Positions 40,818 to 52,975 of a DNA stretch of 64,000 bases are shown here, piece after piece (positions within the stretch are counted from its first letter, which is position 1; each line of letters starts with the position of its first letter). Below the pieces are notes generated by a model, which saw only the letters and a list, made by a program, of their open reading frames with translations, ran no database searches and had not been told where the DNA came from. The translations under genes were made by a program, and so were the position numbers. Source of the DNA: Stenopsyche tienmushanensis (Eukaryota; Arthropoda; Insecta; Trichoptera; Stenopsychidae); assembly GCA_008973525.1 (NCBI GenBank), contig WACJ01000082.1, forward strand, positions 806,001-870,000, in the 5' to 3' direction.

Positions 40818-41644
40818 CAGAGCCGCAACGGGAGTATGTTGCGCTCTGGGCTATCTAACTTGCGCCCCCCCCATTTTTTTAAAATGTTAAATAAAACTAT
40901 TATAAATGCAATGTAAGTGCAAGTAAGTGATGCAATACTTTTATTTAAAGGTTTCAATCCAACTAATATTAAGTTCCTTTCAAAAATGCCATACATCGCA
41001 TGTTGATTGAAAAATTAGACATGTGAAAGCTGTGCGCAGGATGAGTGCCGCGTTTGCTCACAATAGAACAAATACAGTGTTGTGATGATTCAATTCAATC
41101 GAGTGTTTAGCGATGTTTCACAGCAATAAGGCCGAATTTAAAACTAAAAAAACTAGCTAAAACAGCAGCATAAATTAGTAAGATAGACAAATATATAGTT
41201 TTTATGGGTGAGGAGAAGTCTAGACTCGTTCTCGACCTCTTTTGGCGCGTTTTACTTATGTAGGTTAGCCTCTGAATAAGCTTCCATGATCGTACAAATC
41301 ATAGAAAATGCCGCAAAAAGCCCTAAAAGAGGACAGAGTGGCCACAAGGTCTGTGCGTCCAATCGGTCCGCTTTTCGGATCGCTGATACGACGAATGAGC
41401 GCCTCGAGATCAGACGCCATACCTGAACATGTCTATCTAACGACTACAAACTCTCATTACAAAACGTTGTCCGAAGATGACTGATCGGGTGGGTTGTTTA
41501 ATTTTTACAATCGGTCGAAAATATAGTTACAAAATCAGTGTTTATGTATGTAAAGCGGAATAGTCAAGTAAAATAAAAACAATGTGCAACTCTCGATCGG
41601 GTCGGTATACTGTATTTTGCGCCTTAAGCCTTGTTACGACCCTG
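40818..41644. mobile_element. Non-autonomous hAT-type element (family A), intact copy, 827 bp
   Basis: Begins CAGAGCCGCAACGGGAG and ends TTGTTACGACCCTG, which are inverted to each other. It is flanked on both sides by TTTACTAC (40810-40817 and 41645-41652), a perfect 8-base target duplication as made by hAT transposases. No transposase frame inside. This copy defines the ends of the family; other copies at 40189, 47095, 53176 and 55165 are partial or diverged. Confidence 0.85.
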
Positions 41645-41652
41645 TTTACTAC

Positions 41653-42099
41653 GTTTTTTTTACCTGCCCGTAAACCTAGTGTTAAATAAAATCACCAAAA
41701 TTATCACAGAGGCTCTCAATTTATATCAAAAGGCGATTTTTCGAGACAATAAAGTGTTGAAGCACACTGTCTGAAATCATGTGAACACGCTTGAGCTACA
41801 TTTTGGTCGTTATTTATAATTTGTATGATTATGCGCGTTGCCATAATCGCATCGCGATTTAGGCTGTGACATAACCGAACGAGAAAAATTATTTCATAGG
41901 ACCAAGGTGATGTTTCGAAAGTGAAAGTGCTGGAAAAGAGGAAGAGTTGGTTAACACTTTTATCAACGGCTCTCGGCGGTTTGATACCAGTTCCATTTCT
42001 ATCGTCGGCCTAAGCAGCTGCTTACCGTTTTGTTAAATTTTTGCAAAGGACAAACCGGTATAAAGTGTGTTATCTTCAGCGCATTCCTGTCATGTTACT
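41653..42099. other. 5' flank of the 3-beta-HSD-like gene
   Basis: Probable promoter and 5' UTR. A minimal upstream frame ATG TTA CTA TGA at 42092-42103 overlaps the chosen start codon by four bases and could damp initiation; no other feature seen. Confidence 0.4.
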
Positions 42100-44588
42100 A
42101 TGAATAGTAAGATGGCAAATCAGGCGTCGGATTGTGCGACCACAACGAAAAGCATAGTTTTGATAACGGGTATTTTTTTAATGATCGATTTAATGGTGGA
42201 TTTTTAGCCGGTATATTTATGTTGAATTATTGTGGTGCAGGAGGAGCAGGATTCTTGGGACAACATCTCGTCAGGGAGTTGCAGAACAAACGCAAGGATA
42301 TATCCGAAATACGCATATTGGATTTGAAATCGTATATTAAATATCTCGGTGAGAATACAGCGATTAAACCCGTTTGTTTTGATCTACGATTAACACATTT
42401 GCATCGGGCACTGATATAAATTTGTATTCTTTAATAGATCATGAGCAACCGATTCCGGTCAAATCGATAATTGGCGACATCAACAATAAAAACCAGATAA
42501 GCCAAGCATTCGAAGATGTTGATTGCGTCTTTCATTGTGCTGCTTTTGTATCGTACGAATATCCACCCAATTATTTGAAGCTTCGAGAAGTTAACGTTAT
42601 AGGTAAATGTATAATAGATCGTCTTAAGGGACGTTTCTACCTTGTTGGGCCTAAATGTGATCGGTTTTTTTAACATTTTTTTATGCGAAAAGTATTAAAT
42701 ATATAATGTTGATATATAGTATATTAACTAGGCGATCTTTATTGAATATAAACGAGCGATGACATTCTTCACCACGGAAGTCCTAAGTCCCTGACAAGTG
42801 ATTTTTAATAAAAAAATTAAACATATTTTTACTCTGTATAATATTGTGTATAATATAGACTATAATTAAATAAAAACATAAAAAAATAAAAAAATAATGG
42901 GCGATCAAAGAAAAGTTTGCGTTTTTATCAACATTTTTTGTAGTTTTTTGTTCATTAAACAAACAATTTTGAATATTTTTGTATAATTATAGTCTATACG
43001 ATGAAGACGTTTATTATAAACATATCTGCTAAATTTCATAAAGAATGCTCATTTAGTTTCCATGAACTTGGAAAAAGTAGTTTTTCCTCTCTTCCGCGCG
43101 AAGCGCAGCTTCTTGTCGTCGGCCTATAACTTTGCGAATTTCATTTATATCGACTTGAAATTTACTGAACGTATTCTTAAACATTGGTTCTTTTAGATAC
43201 GCGAATAAAAAAAATATATTTTTTAAACCAACATGGTAGAAACGTCCCTTAATATACTTGCCCAAATTCGGCAGTTTCATGCGGCACATATCAATACGCC
43301 GATGTTTGTTGGGTGCGAATTATCGATGATGTGACAATGCGAGAACAAAAAATTGAATGAGGGATTTGACATGGCAAGAAAATGAATAGGGTTTTGATTA
43401 AAAAAGAAACTTTCGGTTTGCAGGGACGGAAAATGTGATTTCTCTCTGTCAGGAGTTTGATGTCCCGAGATTAGTTTTCACGAGTACGGCTGAAGTATCC
43501 TTTGTGCCGTATATCTGGAAAACATGTCTGACTGTGATTGTGAACCAAACAGAGAAAAAAGCCCTCCCACCGACCGACCCGGACAAGTTTGTCATCCCGG
43601 GATATGCAGAATCGAAATACGATGCAGAGAAGACCGTATTGAGGGCGAACGGGACCTCAACGAGTGAGCTAACTTACCCATATATGCATAAAAGTCATTT
43701 TAGATATAATTCGATTCCATTTCCTTGAAAAATTGCATTGCAAAACGATAGCGGATTCATTCTAAACGCATTCATTTCTGCGACACTTATAGCTGATAAT
43801 GTTTATAAATGTATTCTTATAGAAAATGGCAAAATATTGAAGACTGTTGCTCTTCGGCCGTCTTTTATGTACGGAGAAGAAGATTCAACCTTTATGACGT
43901 CAATTATAAACGTATCACATAAATTTGGAGGGCGAATCCCAAAAATAGCAGGGGCCGGAGGAAAACAACAAGTGGTATACGCAGGTGATTGACACAAATA
44001 TAGCATTTTTACCGCCCGGCAGTCATTTAATATTTTAGCAAGCTTTATAACAAATTTTTTGATATATAAAGCCGAGAGTGTTGTAATATATATTTTAAGC
44101 ATTTCGTTGAATAAACGCGACGTGGAAACTACAACATGTCCGATTTGTCAACAGGTAACGTCGCCTGGGCTCATGTCTGCGCCATGAACACCCTCGGTAA
44201 GGATAACGAAGAGATATCTGGTCTCCCCGCTTTCATAACGGACGATACGCCCGTTGAGGACGCCACAAGGATATGCGAACGACTCACCAAGGAGCAGGGT
44301 GTGCCCGTATGTAAAACTAACCGGTGGTTTGTCCCCATGATCATATCGCTCCTGATAGCCGCGATTATCCAGACGTTCTCCAGCTTGACGTCGACGAGAT
44401 TGCCTGTGAGTCCTTGCGCGCTCGTATCCTACTTGAGCTCTTTTATTCTCTTTAGCAGGCTGAGAGCGTCGATCCACATGGAATATTCTCCGGTGTACAC
44501 CGAGGAAGAGTCCGTTAAGCGCTCCACGGGCTTCTATGTCCAATACTATAAGGCTTTATCTAAAGAGGCTAAATGTTTAGATGATTGA
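42100..44588 (+). CDS. 3-beta-hydroxysteroid dehydrogenase/isomerase-like protein
   Basis: Six exons join in phase to 392 residues: 42100-42169, 42241-42348, 42438-42602, 43424-43663, 43823-43984, 44155-44588. The N-terminal Rossmann motif is VLITGGAGFLGQHL (TGGAGFLG at 23-30). DVDCVFHCAAFVSYEYPPNY and the catalytic YAESK (Tyr175, Lys179) follow, then ALRPSFMYGEED and AGNVAWAHVCAMN. A hydrophobic stretch at about 306-323 (FVPMIISLLIAAIIQTF) and another near 331-346 fit membrane association, usual for this NAD(P)-dependent short-chain dehydrogenase family of ER and mitochondria. The substrate in arthropods is uncertain: sterol, ecdysteroid or another hydroxysteroid. Intron 3 (42603-43423) holds a TTAA-flanked MITE. 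An in-frame ATG four codons downstream (42112) is an alternative start. Confidence 0.9.
42628..43248. mobile_element. TTAA-flanked MITE (piggyBac-like target site), 621 bp
   Basis: GGGACGTTTCTACCTTGTTG at the left is mirrored by CCAACATGGTAGAAACGTCCC at the right with one mismatch. TTAA flanks both sides (42624-42627 and 43249-43252). TTAA duplication is a mark of piggyBac-type elements (also Sola3). No transposase frame inside. It lies wholly inside intron 3 of the 3-beta-HSD-like gene. Confidence 0.75.
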
Positions 44589-44756
44589 ATGTTGAATATT
44601 TTTAAATAGATGTAATCATTTTTTTAGTTTGTACGAATTTAATTAAAAAATTACCATATGATCTATGCGTTTTTATATTTTTATAAACCCCAAACTCCGA
44701 TGTGTACTGTGTGTTAAGAAGTTGGGAACCGGGATTGGATTTCCTATCGTCATCAG

Positions 44757-45183
44757 ATATTTAAATACTAGTTCGAGTTGATGACCGTGTGAGCCCCCAT
44801 TTTCGTATAATACCATCAATGTGACTGATCAAATTCCTTTCGGCTGAGACACGGACTAAAACTAAACGCAAAATTCCCGATTTCTCAACAAATTATTTAT
44901 TTGCGTCGCTTCAGATGAATACTTATATACTATAATACTTTGATGTAATTTGTTATTATATTGCGGAGGAATACAAAAAATTTGAAGCCCGTATCTATTA
45001 TATTTCATATCGATATTCCCATTATTAGAGTCGAGGTGTAGTAAATACATCACCGGTAGGGAATGGTTAATATAACGATTTGAAAGACATATATGTAGTG
45101 TATATATGCATACATAGATTAGACAGTTACTGCCTTTAGGTGTCGCCTAAGCTCGCCAATTAGTAGTTACGCCACTGTTTCCA
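44757..45183 (-). repeat. Family C repeat, copy 1, with a conserved open frame
   Basis: Nearly identical to 45863-46240 and similar to 49261-49500. On the minus strand all three copies keep a frame that contains YLLHLDSNNGNIDMKYNRYG and ends NREFC. I do not recognise the protein. This copy has about 40 extra bases after GACAGTTAC (45130-45170). Confidence 0.7.
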
Positions 45184-45220
45184 AGCGTCCAGATTTCTGC
45201 GAGAATGTCTCGATTTATTA

Positions 45221-45860
45221 GGGTGTTCCATTAGTTTCTTTCGTTTTCATATTAAGAAAAAAATAAGCAATAATTTGTATTACATCATTTTTTTTTATTT
45301 TCTTGCCAAAATTTCTCAGGTTTATTGGCAAAATATTGATAAAGGTAGATTTTTGTATCATTTTTTGTATCGTGTTTTGTTTATTTGGAAACAATATTTT
45401 GTTGAATTGATCGTTTCACCTTGCTGAAGTAGCTCATAATAAACTACCGCCTTCCAGTCCCACCAAATGCATAGCAAAACTTTTTTTGGATGTAGGCCAG
45501 GTTTAAATACAGTAAGAGCTTCTGTAGCCTTGGTCCAAGACCGTTTACGTTGGATATTCTCATAGAGTATCCAACTTTCATCTCCAGTGACAAATATCTT
45601 CAAAAAAGCTTGGCTATTATGTTGTTGGAGAAGAAGATCGCATGTTGAAATACGCTGACGTTTATTTGAGTCAGTCAGTTCATGAGGAAGCCACACATCT
45701 GAACGATTGATGTAGCCCAATTTTGTCAGATGATTATGGACGAATGTTCGTGGAATTTATAACTTGTCAGCTATTTTGCGAACAGTATATCGCGGGTTTT
45801 CTTCGAGCATGGCTACAATTAGATATGTGTTCATTTGCGAAAGAAACTTGGGACAACGTA
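45221..45860 (-). mobile_element. mariner element, internally deleted, between two family C repeats
   Basis: Left end GGGTGTTCCATTAGTTTCTT; the complement of the right end reads ACGTTGTCCCAAGTTTCTTT, so the ends are imperfect inverted repeats of about 26 bases near TA. The minus strand encodes ENPRYTVRKIADKL, GYINRSDVWLPHEL, FVTGDESWILYENIQRKRSW (catalytic Asp) and CIWWDWKAVVYYELLQQGET (WWD, second Asp). Upstream N-terminal sequence and the last catalytic region are missing and there is a stop in the helix-turn-helix, so it is dead. Total length is about half of an intact mariner. Confidence 0.85.
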
Positions 45861-45862
45861 AT

Positions 45863-46240
45863 ATTTAAATGTTAGTTCAAGTTGAGCCCCCATTTTCGTA
45901 TAACACCATCAACGTGACTGATAAAATTCCTTTCGGCTGAGACACGGACTAAAACTAAACGCAAAATTCCCGATTTCTCGACAAATTATTTATTTGCGTC
46001 GCTTCAGATGAATACCTATACACTATAATACTTTGATGTGATTCGTTATTATATTGCGGAGGAATACAAAAAATTTGAAGCCCGTATCTATTATATTTCA
46101 TATCGATATTCCCATTATTAGAGTCGAGGTGTAGTAAATACATCATCGGTAGGGAAAGGTTGATATAACAATTTGAAAAACATATATGTACTGTATATGT
46201 GTATACATAGATTAGACAGTTACACCACTGTTTTGCAAAA
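45863..46240 (-). repeat. Family C repeat, copy 2
   Basis: Same orientation as copy 1 and almost identical over some 350 bases, from ATATTTAAAT to GACAGTTAC. It begins right after the mariner end at 45860. The minus-strand frame (46284-45955) is 109 codons long and includes CFSNCYINLSLPMMYLLHLD. Confidence 0.7.
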
Positions 46241-47094
46241 CGTTTCTCGTTTTGATTTTGATAATAAAATAAGATTATTTGCATATGTTATTCACCGTTA
46301 TAATCATTCATAATAATTTGCACAGATGTTGATTCAACAACATGATCGTTATAATCCAACAAATTTCGAGCGTTCTTATTGACAAAACCCAATATTATCA
46401 TCTTATTGTTCATCAATTGATTTACACATTAACAATTTTCCTAAATGTATTAAAAGCCTAAATTTGTTTTAAATCCAAATATGATCATAAATACATTGCT
46501 AATATTAATACACAAGTAAAAGCGTCGAAAAACGATTGCAACATCATTTCGCAAATGAAATACCTGAATTGACATCGGAATGGCAGGTTATAGATGATAG
46601 TAAGGTGAATGAACGAAATATTGATTCAGGATGAAGACAAATAAAAGCTTGTTCTAGCTAGTTTGCCACTATTAGCAATAGTGCGTTATATTTGCACTGA
46701 AAAATGCTCATTTAAATTTTAAAAAAACCGAAGCAATTATTTAGAGTATCAATTATAAGATACAAACAAGTTTCATGCTCATTTTATCATAGTTAATGAA
46801 TGACTTAATCGGTGACAAATTTGAATACAAATCCGGGAAGCAGTCAATAGAATTTCTCAAAGGTCAATCTCATTAAATACCAACGTATTTACATATGTAA
46901 CTTAGGGTGAATATACCCTCAGGGGTGACAAAAGGATTATTAAGCTACAGTGTATTTATCGAATAATGTCATTCATCATGATGTTTCTAGTTATAACGAA
47001 GCTGCTGTGATATAAGATCTGTTCTTTTTGTGAAGATTTGAAAGCAAACAACTGCAAAGGATGTTATGCATTTGATAAAAGGTTGATTGTACGT
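46241..47094. other. Intergenic DNA, nothing recognised
   Basis: A+T-rich; no exon, RNA gene or repeat shared with the rest of the window. Confidence 0.45.
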
Positions 47095-47449
47095 TGCTTC
47101 CGTGATCATACAAAACAGAAAATGCCGCAAAAATCCCTAAAAGAGTACCATAAGGTTTGTATGCTCAAACGGTCCGCTTTTCGAACCGCTGGTATGATAT
47201 ATGAGCGTCTCGCGATCGGATGCCATACTTGAACATAACGATGACGAAGAAAAAAGGGATTAGACAACTTAGTATATATTACAAAAACGGACAAAGTCAA
47301 TCAGTATTGATTAATATAAAGTAGAATGGTTGAGTAAAATATAAACTATGTGCAATTCTCAAACCGGGTCGGTATTTTGCGTTTTGCGCCCTAAGCCCAG
47401 TTGCGCCCGTGGCGGACGCCTGTTTTGTCACGCCCTTGTTACGGCCCTG
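47095..47449. mobile_element. Non-autonomous hAT-type element (family A), 5'-truncated copy
   Basis: Follows the 40818 copy from the AATGCCGCAAAAA block to the right end CCTTGTTACGGCCCTG (ending at 47449). It contains the GCGCCCGTGGCGGACGCC region that the 40818 copy lacks. The left terminus is missing, so no target duplication can be seen. Confidence 0.7.
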
Positions 47450-47589
47450 ATGAAGTGTAACAATTTCCGGCTGCCGTTGCTCACATGCCCATTTTTGATT
47501 AGTAATACGTTTGCTAGTTCTCTGTATTTTTTTTAGTAAAATTAATATATTTAAAGTATTACTAAACAATAATATTACTAGCGAAGAGC

Positions 47590-47761
47590 TGGGATCCAAA
47601 TGCATATACACACTCGTTCTTGTCTCGAAGATCAACTCAACTATATCTATGTTATTTCCGCAAGTGTAAACAGTATATTGACAAAGTTTTATTGCAATCG
47701 GATGAACGGTATGGCAGTGCATTAAATACGGACAAACAAACATTGATTTTTATATATTAGA
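47590..47761 (-). mobile_element. Helitron-like repeat, unit B with alternative 3' part
   Basis: On the minus strand begins TCTAATATATAAAAATCAAT from 47761, preceded by A as expected. Its 3' part matches the copy at 28473-28620 (GTCTTCGAGACAAGAACGAG). Confidence 0.6.
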
Positions 47762-49260
47762 TTTTCTTATTAAAGTGCCATATCTGTTATGATTCGTCAT
47801 ATCATTGCTAATTGATACGTCAAGTAATTCTCCGTCGATTATAAGGACTATTAAAAAATGCCTTAGTAGGAATACCAAGCTATTGGTACACGAGACCCTC
47901 ATGGACGGCCCGTTTTGTTTTCTCACATTTTGATCTTCATCTTATTAAAAATAAGTCTGATCTATATCTGATTAGAAATATTGTGCTTGCCACGACAAAA
48001 TGAGTCCACTTTCCGTGACAAATCGAATGTTTGCCATTTGGTAAATAATTCATAGATCAATCCTTTCTATTGTGTTACATATCGGATTTATATAATATTT
48101 TTGGACAAAATAAAAAAGTGCATTTAAATATTCACATTTTCCGAAGAGACACTCAAATCGTCTGCATTTATAAGCATAAATCATACGTTCCAAGGCGAAA
48201 TTTCTATCGATGTGAATTTCTTTTCGCGCAGATGGACATAAAATTTTGCATAAAACGTCGAAATTAATACGGACGTACTCCTTGAGCACGTTTTGGATAG
48301 CAATTTACGATGCTTCGAATAAATTTGAATTTCATATCCGAAGAATCAAGATCTAGCCGGAAGGAGAAAAGTAGGTTATGCAACGAATAAATTATCTATT
48401 ATGTCACGAAATGGCCAAAATGTACATCTCGCCGGATGGAAGTATTGCCTTGCGGTTATGAAATAGGAAGTGTGTGTTACTTAATAGTACTAGAAAAAAA
48501 TCACATTCATCCAGGTATGCTATTGTCACTGTAGAAGTTGTCGAAGAACCATGCAAACCGGTTTATTTTTGGCAATCGGCTCATTTCTCATGCCCCAGCA
48601 TTATTACACTATGATGTAAACGGAACCAGTTTCGGACTGTTTGAGGTCTCATTCGATGATGTTTTGCTAAAAATTATCTAGCATTTATGGCACAAAATGA
48701 TCAACAATTGAATTGAAGTGTTATACAAGGATTCATATAATCTGAATATTCTTTGGTCGGAAAATTTCCCCATGAATCCTAGCGTTTTTATCGAACTGAT
48801 GATTATGGAGATTTTGTATCCACCACAAACCGCATCTCTGAACTCTGTTACAGAATAATAATGAAATATTGTGTAATGCAACGTAAAGCGTCTGCCACTA
48901 AAACAGATCAACCCACTTGTTTACCATAATAATGTACTTAGCCCGCTTTCAAGCGGGTAAAATAAGCAAACTCCTAGAATAAACTCTTTTTTTAGCATGG
49001 TCTCTTTTCAAACGACTTCGGAGAGATTATTGTTTCATTTGATAAATGCTAAAAAAATTAATGCATCCTTTATAGGACAGTTGGTTGCTATATCCAAAAA
49101 TATATGCAATTACATTGAGCGAAGACTTAAATCGTAAATATTTGGAAGACGATGCAATATATAATACATTGAAAGCATTTCCTCCATTGATTCAGAAATT
49201 TTATTTAAAAAATTATGTCGGAATCTCTTATGGGCGGATTACTGCAGTGAAGTGATTACT
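47762..49260. other. Intergenic DNA, nothing recognised
   Basis: About 1.5 kb without a supported exon or repeat. The short open frames (for example 48050-48289 minus and 48678-48911 minus) match nothing I know. Confidence 0.45.
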
Positions 49261-49500
49261 AAAACTCGCAAAATTCCCGATTTCCCGACAAATTATTTAT
49301 TTGCGTCGCTTCAGATGAACACTTACATACTATAATACTTTGATGTGATTCGTTATTATATTGCAGAGGAATACAAAAATTCTGAAGCCCGTATCTATTA
49401 TATTTCATATCGATATTCCCATTATTAGAGTCGAGGTGTAGTAAATACATCACCGGTAGGGAAAGGTTAATATAACAATTTGAAAAACATATATGTACGT
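49261..49500 (-). repeat. Family C repeat, copy 3
   Basis: Shorter and more diverged than copies 1 and 2, but the minus-strand frame stays open across the shared part (YLLHLDSNNGNIDMKYNRYG, ending NREFC). It stops where copies 1 and 2 go on at ATATATGTA. Confidence 0.7.
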
Positions 49501-49870
49501 TTACTAATCCCGGGATCAATGAGTACCTAAAACTGTTCAGGATCCCATGATTGGATTTCCTAAGTGTGAGTCTAGCAACTTTAAAAAAGTTGTTAATGGT
49601 GATATAGAAAATAATTGTATGGCTCTCAAAATAAAATAAAAATATTAGGTGGATCTGAAAGTATTCTAATATTTTGAGACCTTGCCACAAAAGCCAATAA
49701 AAATAGATGTCAATATTGGTTCCAGAATCTTAAATAGAAGCTTAAGGGATGAAAGCGAGAGCGGGATAATCTCTAGTTGAGTTAGATCTATGGAAAACAA
49801 TCGAAAAATCGAGCAAAGACTGGGATCCCCACAGAGTACTGTGTGTTATGGGGTATATGGGGAATAGGAT

Positions 49871-49946
49871 GGGTGTTATGGGATAGGATGGGTGTTATGG
49901 GATAGGATGGGTGTTATGGGATAGGATGGGTGTTATGGGATAGGAT
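49871..49946. repeat. Minisatellite, 4 units of 19 bp
   Basis: Four perfect tandem copies of GGGTGTTATGGGATAGGAT (49871, 49890, 49909, 49928), with partial units on both sides. Confidence 0.9.
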
Positions 49947-50149
49947 GGGTATCGCATGCCTTCACTGAATACAACAAAAACTAATCTAGCTAGTGCTATT
50001 GTAGAGGATGCATTCACCGTGGTTGACAGTTCAAGAACATTTAAAATGTATCGGAAAGACGAAACGAATGGGGGTTTGAATGCCGCACGAACTGTCCGAC
50101 GATAACAAAAGAGAGCGACGAAACACGTGCAAAGTTTTGTCGTCAAGAC

Positions 50150-50660
50150 TAAAAGTTCGTCCCTTTTTGCACCGAATTGGGACTGGAATTGGACTGAAAA
50201 ATTGGTTATTTATGACAACATAAGCTGTAAACGCCAATGGCTTTCGCTGAGACAAAAAACATTTCCGACTCCGAAACCCGGATTGACGACCCGCAAGATT
50301 CTTTCGTGCGTTTGTTGAGATATTCAATGAATTATTCATTGTAAATTTATGAAACCTGGCGAAACAATAACTACAGATGCGTATTGTCAGGAATTGGAAA
50401 GGATGAACAAAAAATTAATAGTCACTACGCTTTCGAAGCACAGTTGAAGTCGAAAATCATATTTGTACATATATCGACTCAAAATCAGAAGGGTTTTGCG
50501 AAAGACGAATTTAAAAAAATCAAAAATCTCTGGGAAATAGTAGATAGCAATGAAGGAAGTTATATTTTGTATGATTTTGTAAATTAAAATGAAAAATTTT
50601 AATAAAACCTTTCATTGCTAAATAATTGGCAAGGACTTTTCGATACACCTAATACATGCG
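50150..50660 (+). mobile_element. mariner transposase remnant, plus strand
   Basis: Broken frames read KLVIYDNISCKRQWLSLRQK, PTPKPGLTTRKILSC, MKPGETITTDAYCQELERMN and finally LWEIVDSNEGSYILYDFVN, the order of the middle and C-terminal part of mariner transposase. ACTTTTCGATACACCTAATA near 50636-50655 may be the right terminal repeat. The 5' half is missing. Confidence 0.75.
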
Positions 50661-50844
50661 GAAAATTTGACTCATATGACAAATTTGGAAAGTCCGAACT
50701 AACAATATTTTAAATTCATAGTCTTGATCCAGATTTAGTAGCCTGATTTTCCGGATCGGAATAAGTAATTACTAAGGGCGTTCAATGAGTAACCTGTATG
50801 GTAGGATGATCGCGTATTTGCGAGTTAATTCCGAAGATTTAGAA

Positions 50845-51055
50845 AGAGTACTCTTGTACGTTGAGCTCGGAGAGAGACAGAGACGGATAAACTATAGCGC
50901 AGTTCGGTAACTGTGCATGAGAGACAGAGATGGAGAGCTTCCTGCGTATATTGCACGATTGTATAGATCGTTAACCCAAATTTATCGACCAATAATGAAG
51001 TGTGAATGATATAATGAATCGATTTTAAGTGTATTGTTTATGTTTACTTGTTTAC
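50845..51055. repeat. Interspersed repeat family F, copy 2
   Basis: Homologous to 35785-35965 in Rogdi intron 6, sharing the GAGAGCTTCCT and GATTGTATAGATCGTTAA blocks in the same order and orientation. Confidence 0.65.
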
Positions 51056-52796
51056 AGAATATTTTGTGCTATCGACAGTGTTTATTTATTTAACTCGTTC
51101 GTCGCTGCGTCCACCAGATATGTGCATCTCCGAAGTCCGAGTCTCCGAAAAGCGAATCCAGTGTCTCATTGTTGCGTATTTCTATAACGACTTACAAATG
51201 TTAACTTTACTTTCTATAATGTTTTCTAGATGACAACTGTCTAAATATCTTTCTAGATCGATCTCAAAACATTGCTATTATTTTACTATGTTTTTTTTTA
51301 ATTAGACTAATGACAGTCAAGATCTATATCTAATCGGCTTATCAAACCTATTGATATAATATAGCATTGCTATCCCTTTTGTTTTCACTTCGTTTCTGTA
51401 CGGATAATAAGTGGTGGACAAGCAAATATAGCACTTAAGGCTATGAAGATTTTAAATTAGCTCACTACTCAAAGGGTTAAGCCGGGTAGACAAGCGTTGC
51501 AGAGGGTCTATGAACAATCAGTTTAACACTCTTAAAAAAAAAATCGTAAATAATTATATATAACGCTGTTTTTGACTAAATGCTGACCTCAAATTCCACG
51601 AATGTTTACTAAACCATTACAATTTTTTTGAATTTTTTACCATAAAAAACATTAAGGGAAGACATGGTTTCCGTGTAGAATGCATTGTACTCGAATTTTG
51701 TTGAGAAGTATGAGATATATAATGTATTTAATGTTTCGACGTTAAATCGTTGATGTCTTTTTGCCCTCAAACAGCAATTTAATCTGCATTTAAAAATGAA
51801 TTTCACTGTATTAAAAGAATGTTTAAAATTCGTGCAGTATTCAAAGGAATATTCGAGGCCCCATTAAAGCGATGCTAGCTTTGGCTTTCGCCCATAATAC
51901 CCCTAATTGTGGCCAGTGACGTATGTAACAATCGTGGCATACTGTTTGTTAAGCATTTAGGCGTAATTGTTCCTCTCACGTGTTTTCAGCGAATGTGGAA
52001 CATTTTTTATCACACTCTGCTAATATGGACGTCGTGTGATATAGTCAAGGAGCTCTTTATCACTATCCAAACAATCAAAAATCGCTCTCCAAACAATCTA
52101 GGTCCGACACTCTTCGCTCTTCGACATAAATGGGTGTCAGAAGGCTGTTACCTAAGAGCCCCGATGGTTGTTTGATACAGAATGTTATTCGAGTATCTTG
52201 ATGGCATGAAATTAGTTCCGGTATCCGATCACCATTCATAAACGTACTCGTAAATGTTGCAAATCATGCTCCATATAGCGAACAAAATCACACGTTGTTA
52301 CGACATTTTTCCCGCACAATGGACGCACGTTGAATAATATATGCGACGAACAAACGCTGTTAATTACGTTTTTGGCCATATTAAAATTACGACGTTATCG
52401 CAAATAAAAGTGGAACACTAGTACCGATTAATGGCAATAATGATTAAAGTTTGGATATCACACGACTACGGATGTAGCACATAATCGCTGGAGAAAGTTT
52501 TCCAAAATGTTAGCAACGATTTGATTTTGTTGTGATTTGTTTCTTTATATAACACTCGCATAACAGGCGTTATGGATGCGAAGAAAGCTGCATTTGAAAT
52601 ATATGCATTCGATATTGGCATTTGGATAAATGAAATTCATATCACATAGTCATCAACATCATCATCATCAGTTCGACATAATATAAAATGTCATTTATGG
52701 ATGAATCAAACGATGAGTGTGGGCAAATTATGATTATGGACGCAGGAATAAAGTATGTTTATAATTAAATTTATTTTGTTGGTTTTATTATAAATA
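51056..52796. other. Intergenic DNA, nothing recognised
   Basis: No supported exon, RNA gene or repeat copy in about 1.7 kb. An 88-codon frame at 51909-52175 has no recognisable motif. Confidence 0.45.
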
Positions 52797-52975
52797 TAAA
52801 CAAACATACAAACATTGATTTTTGTATATAAGATTTACTGTAAGTTAATTTTTTTATACCTATATTATTTAAAAAAGTGCAAACAATAAGTTGGCAAAGT
52901 TTTATTGCAATCTAATGAACGGTATGGCAGCGCATTAAGTACGGACAAACAGAAATTAATTTTTATATATTAGAA

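Noticed and set aside
43053..43289. 78-codon minus-strand frame
   Set aside because: It lies mostly inside the TTAA-flanked MITE and includes its terminal repeat.
44148..44543. 131-codon minus-strand frame
   Set aside because: Antisense shadow of the last exon of the 3-beta-HSD-like gene.
44757..46240. Family C direct repeats as LTRs of a retrotransposon
   Set aside because: No TG...CA ends, no primer-binding site, and the sequence between them is a mariner element; a third single copy exists elsewhere.
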